Below are positions 62,086-64,000 of a stretch of DNA of 64,000 bases, one piece after another; positions within the stretch are counted from its first letter, which is position 1, and the number at the start of each line of letters is the position of its first letter. Origin of the DNA: Chondrosia reniformis (Eukaryota > Porifera > Demospongiae > Chondrillida > Chondrillidae). The notes under the pieces were generated by a model, which saw only the letters and a program-made list of their open reading frames with translations, ran no database searches and was not told the origin of the DNA. The stretch spans positions 64,501 to 128,500 of the forward strand of contig OX359196.1 of the NCBI GenBank assembly GCA_947172415.1, given 5' to 3'. The position numbers and the translations under genes are program-made.

Positions 62086-62511
62086 AAAACATTTCAATAT
62101 ATACATTAAGGTCTTCTATGATATGTACAGTGTACAGTTATATAGTGCTCTAGCTGGGCAAATATGAAGGTTAATATACTTGGCCATGGTGTGATGTATT
62201 CACATGTATATATCATGTTCATTGCATTTTTATATGTGTCATCATATTCAGGTATGGAGAAAGTTGTGTATGCATATATATGTTAATCAACTGTTTTGTC
62301 GGACATTTGCTAGATGTTCAATGATATCAATATTCTAGATTAGGTTAAACAATGGAGCTAACATTCCAGTGATTAATTGTTTTTGTGTCCTCCTGCTTCA
62401 AAGTTTATGAGTGTGGGAGCCAATTGAATAGGCTGTTTTTATAGTGAGTTTAAAATGTAGTAGTATGTAGGTGTCAAGCTACTGTTTATTAGGCAGGTGC
62501 ACATTATCCAA
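62086..62511. other. 3' flank of paralogue 2; nothing recognised
   Basis: AT-rich sequence between the second satellite array and the stop codon of the membrane protein gene, probably 3' UTR and spacer. Confidence 0.5.
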
Positions 62512-63861
62512 TCAGTTCATACTCATACTCCCAATGCAAATGTATCCAATTGGTGAAATTGGCACTTTGACATTTTCAGACTCTTTGTTTTGATCTTGTG
62601 CTAAGCTTGACAGTGTGTCCTGCTCCTTCTTATTGTCCTTTTCACTAAACTCTGTCCAATCTTGTATAATAGTTCCTGTGTCACTTGACATATTATCCAA
62701 TTCAATCAAGGTGATGTTATTTATTGCCTATACAATACAATATTTATATAACAGCCATATTTATCAACTTGTACAAAGGAGAAAGTGACATGAAACTGTA
62801 TCCTTATCCAAAGTTCTATAGGTTTTGGAAGAGGATGCTCTTTGGAACTTCAATCAAGCTCCTGAAATGGCTATATAGCTTAAATCTAGGTAATTGTATG
62901 GTGAATGTATATATTTCAGAAACACTCACATCTCTGACACATTTTTTTGAGATTTTATTTCTGTTTAACCTTGCACTATACAATAAATCAGTTTATGAGG
63001 CATTATACGCATAGTTTGTGAAAATATCATGTCAATGTTTACCTATATATATTAACATGCTTACTTCAAGATGCAAAGGGAAAGTCCCACAATGGCTAGA
63101 CCCCCAACTAAAGCAAGTGGAGTGACTACTGCAATCAGAGCTACATTTAGTTTTGCATAACCATCACTTCCTGTTGAATTATTCTGCTCATAATCAATAG
63201 CATCACCTATAGAGTTTGGCAACATTAGCTGATTTTTTGGTACATGTCTACAGTAGCATATATCGAGAAGTTAAATTTTGATTACAACAGTTTTTCATAT
63301 ACACATGCATACATGTATCTAAATGGTTATATGATAGATATTATAATAGTATGTGAACTGATACTATAGAATGACCAGAAACACTTTATAACCTGCAAAA
63401 GTGCAGTTTCCATAAATTGGGATTTGTTTCTCTTCCTTGATGTGATAAAGCTTAAGAATAACTTGGCAGTCTGTTTTCCCAACATTTCTACTCTCATTTG
63501 TAGCAACCTCATCACAACCATCCAAAATAAAGTCTTCAACAAGTGAATATGTTCCGTTTTTCAAAGGACTGCCTCCAAATCTACAAGTCAGCTATGAAAT
63601 GTACAATATAGGATAGTTATATATATATATATATATCTACCTAAAGCTATGCACAGACCTATATTCACATATTGCAGGTTGTGTTATAACAGTATATGTC
63701 TGTGCAGTTAATGCTCACTATCTCTACAGAGTCATCTTTGTATGTATAGCATTCCAGTTCTGGTTTGAAGTTGTAGTATGCACCAGGGTTGTAAAACATA
63801 GTTGTGAATGTCACATTTGGATGTCGTGTTCCATCCTCACAGGAAATATTAGGGAGAATCA
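62512..63861 (-). CDS. Six-cysteine single-pass membrane protein with ITIM-like tail, paralogue 2 (5' end missing)
   Basis: Five exons (63719-63861, 63393-63591, 63065-63206, 62930-62975, 62512-62727) encode 247 residues of a protein whose signal-peptide exon lies upstream, probably beyond the window. The first exon opens after TATTGTATAG; the frame continues further upstream without an ATG. The ectodomain again has six Cys (NISC, LEC, LTC, DGC, TDC, GNC) spaced 29, 12, 22, 15 and 20, with several N-glycosylation sites (NISC, NVT, NGT, NES, NCT). Membrane helix VALIAVVTPLALVGGLAIVGLSLC, then basic NARLNRNKISKK, then a tail ending IGYICIGSMSMN. I-x-Y-x-x-I fits the ITIM consensus. Intron phases after the first exon shown (0, 1, 2, 0) equal those of paralogue 1, and the 46-bp juxtamembrane exon matches its 43-bp counterpart. 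The stalk is short and lacks the ITASSS repeat. Confidence 0.75.
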
Positions 63862-64000
63862 CTATACAATAGAAAAGAACATTGAAACATTTAAGGAGAT
63901 TAAACACTGGCCCAAGCTTAACTGTGTACTCTTAGCCATAGGTCTCCGTGTCTGTATTTCAGATCTCAATTAATTACAGTACTAATCAATTAGTCAAGAT
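63862..64000. other. Upstream intron or leader of paralogue 2; nothing fixed
   Basis: An ATG at 63939 opens a short frame that cannot be joined to the 63861 exon in the right phase, so the true first exon is probably outside the window. Confidence 0.35.

Noticed and set aside
63862-63907. Signal peptide (FNLLKCFNVLFYCIV) directly in frame with paralogue 2
   Set aside because: The frame has no ATG before an upstream stop (GTG at 63907), and TATTGTATAG before 63861 is a good acceptor, so the hydrophobic stretch is probably intronic.

Overview
The window is animal nuclear DNA: intron-rich genes with short GT-AG introns (38 bp to about 70 bp is common), metazoan-type proteins (a BRPF-like bromodomain/PHD/PWWP scaffold, an Ig/FN3 receptor, 5-aminolevulinate synthase with heme regulatory motifs), and closely packed head-to-head genes. 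A compact-genome early-branching animal such as a demosponge fits best. That assignment is inference from gene structure; no marker gene settles it.

Layout. 1-8560 (-): the 5' 27 exons of an ANKRD26-like ankyrin/coiled-coil gene, running off the left edge. 8765-9102 (+): POLR2K, a three-exon gene for the smallest shared RNA polymerase subunit, head-to-head with the previous gene. 9294-13570 (-): a PH-domain scaffold with a disordered proline-rich tail. 13788-19633 (+): a 15-exon single-pass receptor with six Ig and four FN3 domains. 19.8-41.3 kb: a satellite block of 169-bp monomers, interrupted by four copies of a highly conserved ~1.1 kb element and flanked by inverted monomers. 41860-49055 (-): BRPF-like histone acetyltransferase scaffold, ten exons. 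49486-53311 (+): ALAS, seven exons. 53695-54482 (+): small ankyrin-repeat protein. 54629-56288 (-) and 62512-63861 (-): two paralogous single-pass membrane proteins, separated by simple repeats and a second satellite block carrying a fifth copy of the 1.1 kb element.

All exon chains were built by hand from splice consensus and reading-frame continuity. The phases close without residue in every gene, which is the main support for the models. Genes not on the satellite form three head-to-head pairs (8.6, 13.6 and 49.1 kb) with about 200-430 bp between start codons, so shared promoters are likely. No operon-like or pathway relation between neighbours is evident: the genes serve transcription (POLR2K), chromatin acetylation (BRPF), heme synthesis (ALAS) and surface recognition or adhesion.

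The most interesting material is (1) the pair of six-cysteine membrane proteins, each with an ITIM-like tyrosine motif near the C-terminus and identical intron phases, which I do not recognise as a described family; (2) the 1.1 kb element, with near-invariant copies, TATA-like boxes and strong hairpins; (3) intronic minisatellites that carry copies of splice sites; and (4) many scattered RFX X-box-like palindromes.
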